Source of the DNA: an uncultured Collinsella sp.
GTDB taxonomy: Bacteria > Actinomycetota > Coriobacteriia > Coriobacteriales > Coriobacteriaceae
Length of the DNA stretch: 7,671 nt
Direction of reading: 5' to 3'
NCBI GenBank assembly: GCA_902494815.1
Contig: CABUVB010000083.1
Span: 1-7,671 of the forward strand
Part shown: piece by piece, positions 5,387 through 7,671 of the stretch
Position numbering within the stretch: the stretch's first letter is position 1
Layout of the letters: every line of letters starts with the position of its first letter
The notes under the pieces: model-generated
Database searches by the model: none
Told to the model about the DNA's origin: nothing
What the model saw: only the letters and a program-made list of their open reading frames with translations
Made by a program: the position numbers and the translations under genes

Positions 5387-6551
5387 CGGACACCTCCCCT
5401 GCGACGAGCTCCTTAAGCGCACGTACGTCGGCGTAGCGCGGAGCAGTTCCCTTCACAAAGTTCGAGGCAAATACCTCCGACTTCTTGTTCTCAATGCGCT
5501 TCACACGGTCGGAGTACTTCACCACGCGCGCACCGCAGTCGCGTCGGGCAAGAAAGAACACGTTGTCCTTGCGGTGCACGTGATCGAGGAGTTGCGGGTA
5601 GTGAGTCGTGAAAACCAGCGTTGCGCCGTTGGGGTTGGTCCCGCGGGCGGCAAACAGATCAAGCACGACGTTAACCAGTTGGCGGTTAAGGTGGTTCTCC
5701 ACCTCGTCGACTAAAAGGTAGCCGCCGGAGCGCAGGACCCTCATCGCGCGCTGCACCAGCCCCAGTCCACGTACAGTGCCGGATGAGAGCACCTCGGTGA
5801 GCCCCCGCTCGGAGATCGTGATGGGCTCGCGACCTGTAAACGTCAGTACGAAGGCGCGACCGGAGTCCCGGACCTCGAGGTGCTCGATGCCAGAGTCGAA
5901 AACACGAAGCACGTCGTCGAGACCGTTGAATTGCTCAGTGAGGCGGAAGCCACCGTCGCGCAATGCCGTCGCTCGGATGCGATGGCCGAAGTCCTTGGCG
6001 AGCACAGCGGCTGCGACGGAAACGTCAGGCGGCGTAAGCGCCGCCCAAGAGTCCGGCATCTGAGCACGGTCGCACAGCGGGGACGCGAGTTTCTCGATTT
6101 CGGCCCAAGATGCCAGAGTCGAGCGCTTGAGGGCCTTGGCCGGCAGCGAAGAAATCACCTCATCGGAGAACGACAGCTCGGGACCGTCGTCGCCTCCTTC
6201 GACAGTCTGCAGCACCGACTCGAGCAAGTAAAGACGATCTGCGTGCCATATGACGCACTTGAGCTTGGACGGGCCGTCGAACGCGGCGGGGAACGTTGAT
6301 GGGAGTCCGCCACCGCGCGCCGGAGAGCCGTCAACAATGCGGCAGGCGAGTTCCAGCAGGTTCAGTGCTGTCGTCTTGCCCGTAGCGTTAATGCCCGCCA
6401 GCGCGACGACGCTATTCACGTAGAGATGGCCCGCCAGTTCGAAAGCCGACTCATCGGAGGCCGTCACCCGGTCGGAGGCGAACAGGTCGATTTCGAATAA
6501 CCCGTCTTCGAACATCGTGAGATGGTCGAAGCAAACCTTTAACAACTTCAT
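5376..6551 (-). CDS. AAA/ABC-type ATPase of a putative two-gene defence system, 391 aa
   Basis: This is a soluble P-loop ATPase of the AAA15/AAA21 (OLD, RloA, AriA) kind. Walker A is GINATGKT (53-60). An ABC-like signature, LSSGTVRGLGL, lies at 256-266. Walker B is YLLVDEVENHLN (278-289) with D282 and E283, and the switch histidine is H317 in FTTHYPQLLD. The 170 residues between Walker A and the signature are the insert or coiled-coil region typical of SMC/Rad50-like relatives. The tail (YSDRVKRIENKKSEVFASN, 346-364, then GTAP) is conserved in the subfamily as I recall. The ATG at 6551 has AAAGG six bases upstream. The gene overlaps the next one by 11 nt. A strong extended -10 and an inverted repeat lie in front. 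In related systems such an ATPase senses phage and controls a nuclease partner; here that is inference. Confidence 0.88.
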   Translation of the reverse strand: MKLLKVCFDHLTMFEDGLFEIDLFASDRVTASDESAFELAGHLYVNSVVALAGINATGKTTALNLLELACRIVDGSPARGGGLPSTFPAAFDGPSKLKCVIWHADRLYLLESVLQTVEGGDDGPELSFSDEVISSLPAKALKRSTLASWAEIEKLASPLCDRAQMPDSWAALTPPDVSVAAAVLAKDFGHRIRATALRDGGFRLTEQFNGLDDVLRVFDSGIEHLEVRDSGRAFVLTFTGREPITISERGLTEVLSSGTVRGLGLVQRAMRVLRSGGYLLVDEVENHLNRQLVNVVLDLFAARGTNPNGATLVFTTHYPQLLDHVHRKDNVFFLARRDCGARVVKYSDRVKRIENKKSEVFASNFVKGTAPRYADVRALKELVAGEVSGEQ

Positions 6552-6565
6552 CTCATGCCTTTCGA

Positions 6566-6600
6566 ATACTTGAAACAGAATTTATGGCTCAAGTATAACA
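6566..6600 (-). promoter_or_regulatory. Extended -10 promoter of the ATPase operon with overlapping inverted repeat
   Basis: The minus strand reads TGTTATACT (6592-6600), an extended -10 element; no good -35 is present. An 8-bp perfect inverted repeat, ATACTTGA (6566-6573) and TCAAGTAT (6589-6596), has 15 nt between its arms and one arm on the -10. It could be an operator for a repressor. The leader to the ATG is about 35 nt. Confidence 0.55.
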
Positions 6601-6620
6601 CATGAAGGATATCGCGAATT

Positions 6621-6647
6621 AAGCCTGCCACTAGGCAGAAAAGGCTT
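6621..6647. repeat. Imperfect hairpin upstream of the ATPase promoter
   Basis: AAGCC...GGCTT encloses TGCC-ACTA-GGCA, with four extra bases on one side. It lies between the terminator at 6711-6736 and the ATPase promoter. Its function is unknown; it could be a weak terminator or a regulator site. Confidence 0.35.
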
Positions 6648-6710
6648 ATCCGCATTGCCGACCTCGTCGATATGCAGGTTCAAATGCTTAGACATTTGAT
6701 CAAATCGTAC

Positions 6711-6736
6711 AAAAATGGCGAGGTACGTACCTCGCC
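6711..6736 (-). terminator. Terminator formed by a 20-bp perfect palindrome
   Basis: GGCGAGGTACGTACCTCGCC (6717-6736) is fully self-complementary. On the minus strand it is followed by ATTTTTG. It ends the operon of the MFWSYVQ gene, the broken nucleotidyltransferase and the 50-aa frame, 47 nt after the last stop codon. Confidence 0.75.
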
Positions 6737-6782
6737 GATCTGGCACCTCCAAGACGACAGTCTCTTCGGTGGTTAAATTCTC

Positions 6783-6935
6783 TCACGCTTCAGGAGCTTT
6801 TAGAGCTGCATCGATTAGATCGGCGCCGTTGTCGAAGCGACCGGACTCCCCCGTCACTAAGAACGCATCACCTTCGCGAATGGCCTGGAGGGTCACCGGG
6901 CTGAGTTCTGGAAGGGAAAGGCCGCGGGCTGGCAT
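6783..6935 (-). CDS. Small hypothetical protein, 50 aa
   Basis: The ATG at 6935 is preceded by GAGGGG seven bases away and lies inside the 3' end of the nucleotidyltransferase frame, overlapping it by about 43 nt in another frame. The product reads LPELSPVTLQAIREGDAFLV and ends IDAALKAPEA, with a balanced, protein-like composition. I do not recognise the family. In MNT-HEPN toxin-antitoxin pairs a HEPN gene would normally stand here, but this product is far too short and lacks the HEPN RxxxxH motif. It may be a small accessory protein or the remnant of a larger gene. The palindromic terminator follows 47 nt downstream. Confidence 0.45.
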   Translation of the reverse strand: MPARGLSLPELSPVTLQAIREGDAFLVTGESGRFDNGADLIDAALKAPEA

Positions 6936-7255
6936 TCGCAAACCCCTCGTCCTGCTTGCAGTGCTTCATAGACACGCACCTCATCCTGCTCGATGCTTTT
7001 GCGGAAGGACGGGCGCATGCGCTCTGGTGGGTTGGTGATGATATCAACCTTTCGCCCAAGTTCCATCTCGAGCTTATAGGAGAGTTCGTAAAGCATGCCG
7101 AACGTCATGGTGTTGCCGCAGACTAGGCGCAAGTCAATATCGCTATCGGGCGTTTGCTCGCCTCGGGCAAACGAGCCAAATTAATATGCTTCGCTAACGT
7201 CGTATTGAGCTAGCACGTGGGAGACGACAGCGGATATGTCGGAAGGCGAAATCAT
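6893..7255 (-). pseudogene. MNT-type (MntA-like) nucleotidyltransferase interrupted by a nonsense codon
   Basis: The frame from ATG 7255 begins MISPSDISAVVSHVLAQYDV, then SEAY, then a stop codon TAA at 7181-7183 (codon 25). It resumes immediately as FGSFARGEQTPDSDIDL. That is the nucleotidyltransferase signature, with G27-S28 and D39-x-D41; D71 in VDIITN is the likely third acidic residue. The family usually reads YLFGS here, so a single change of TTA to TAA explains the break. The remainder is intact to 6893. MntA-like proteins AMPylate and silence HEPN toxins. Here the HEPN gene is missing. No start codon between the stop and the GS motif could rescue the protein. The gene begins 28 nt after the MFWSYVQ gene and has no clear ribosome binding site of its own. 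Confidence 0.75.
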
Positions 7256-7283
7256 GGGTTATTTGCCGTTCAAAATTAGAACG

Positions 7284-7562
7284 TCAGAGGGCCAGCGCCG
7301 AAACCGCCGGTCCGGCTTTTTGGCGTTCGGCGAGCTCGAAGATAAACGGGGCGTTTGATCTAACAAATTCTGTCAAGAAATTGAGGTCATCAGCAGTAAA
7401 TCCTTCGACGTTGAACCATTTGACCGCAGGCAAGAAGCATTCCGCATGGTCAAAGCCAAAGTCAACCGGGCGCTCGACGGCTACGCGAACGGTTCCGTCT
7501 TCTCTTGTCTCTGAGTAGGCAAACTGGGTGCCATCATCAAGCTGAACATAGCTCCAAAACAT
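7284..7562 (-). CDS. MFWSYVQ-family hypothetical protein, 92 aa
   Basis: The start at 7562 has a near-perfect AAGGAGGT four bases upstream; the frame is open further but that extension looks non-coding. The protein begins MFWSYVQLDDGTQFAYSE, continues EDGTVRVAVERPVDFGFDHA (21-40), and contains a VEGFTADDLNFLTEFVRSNA segment (52-71) and a helical tail. It is acidic, soluble and has no signal or membrane segment. It is related to the 61-aa gene at 3624-3809, down to 15 identical bases (TTGGAGCTATGTTCA) just after the start codon. I recall similar small proteins of unknown function in gut Coriobacteriia but no assigned function. It is the first gene of an operon with the broken nucleotidyltransferase, so a toxin-antitoxin-related role is possible. 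Confidence 0.8.
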   Translation of the reverse strand: MFWSYVQLDDGTQFAYSETREDGTVRVAVERPVDFGFDHAECFLPAVKWFNVEGFTADDLNFLTEFVRSNAPFIFELAERQKAGPAVSALAL

Positions 7563-7588
7563 GACTACCTCCTTAGTGTTTGCATTTG

Positions 7589-7594
7589 AGTATA
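7589..7594 (-). promoter_or_regulatory. -10 box of the MFWSYVQ operon
   Basis: The minus strand has TATACT at 7589-7594, about 27 nt before the ATG, close to the consensus. No convincing -35 hexamer is seen at 16-18 nt, so an activator or a weak promoter is possible. Bases 7600-7671 hold no gene that I can support. Confidence 0.5.
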
Positions 7595-7671
7595 AAGAAC
7601 GGAGTGGATTTAGCACGAGGTGAATTGAATTAATCCAATAAGACCCTAACCCTGCCGGCTGGCTGCACAAG

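Noticed and set aside
6868..7059. A 63-aa minus-strand frame starting at 7059
   Set aside because: It is an out-of-frame shadow of the nucleotidyltransferase and the 50-aa gene.

Overview
This window looks like accessory DNA from a Gram-positive, moderately GC-rich actinobacterium. I would guess a gut Coriobacteriia, Collinsella-like, because the protein families resemble ones I associate with that class; no rRNA or core marker is present to prove it. Every convincing gene, including two tRNAs, lies on the minus strand, so the window reads from right to left. Most protein genes are of the mobile, defence or toxin-antitoxin kind.

Layout in the direction of transcription. (1) 7589-6711: promoter, a 92-aa protein beginning MFWSYVQ, a nucleotidyltransferase (MNT/MntA type) broken by a stop codon just before its catalytic GS motif, a 50-aa small reading frame, and a perfect-palindrome terminator. 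(2) 6597-4856: a two-gene operon of an AAA/ABC-type ATPase (391 aa) overlapping by 11 nt a 176-aa protein with TOPRIM-like acidic motifs. This is a good candidate anti-phage module of the OLD/PARIS/RloAB general kind. (3) 4740-4618: a compact element bounded by 16-bp inverted repeats. (4) 4601-2278: a 3' gene remnant, then an XRE-domain regulator (229 aa), a 61-aa protein beginning MPWSYVQ, a Doc/Fic toxin (171 aa) coupled to it by an ATGA overlap, and a DUF3825 protein. (5) 2189-2018: tRNA-Val(CAC) with its own promoter and terminator, followed by a triple 12-nt repeat that looks like the tail of an integrase/attachment relic. (6) 1939-525: a promoter, a long leader and a solitary 385-aa protein with a degenerate DUF559-like nuclease domain. 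(7) 460-161: a 140-bp element with perfect 21-bp terminal inverted repeats and a hairpin terminator inside it, next to a very GC-rich hairpin tract. (8) 140-27: promoter and tRNA-Ala(GGC).

The most interesting points are the two short proteins sharing an MxWSYVQxDDG start. Each sits directly upstream of a different toxin-antitoxin-like enzyme (Doc in one locus, MNT nucleotidyltransferase in the other), which suggests a partner or antitoxin family. The compact ATPase-TOPRIM operon is also notable. Two inverted-repeat elements, a nonsense codon, a truncated gene remnant and an integrase-tail relic show that the region turns over quickly. All functional statements rest on remembered family motifs, not on database searches.
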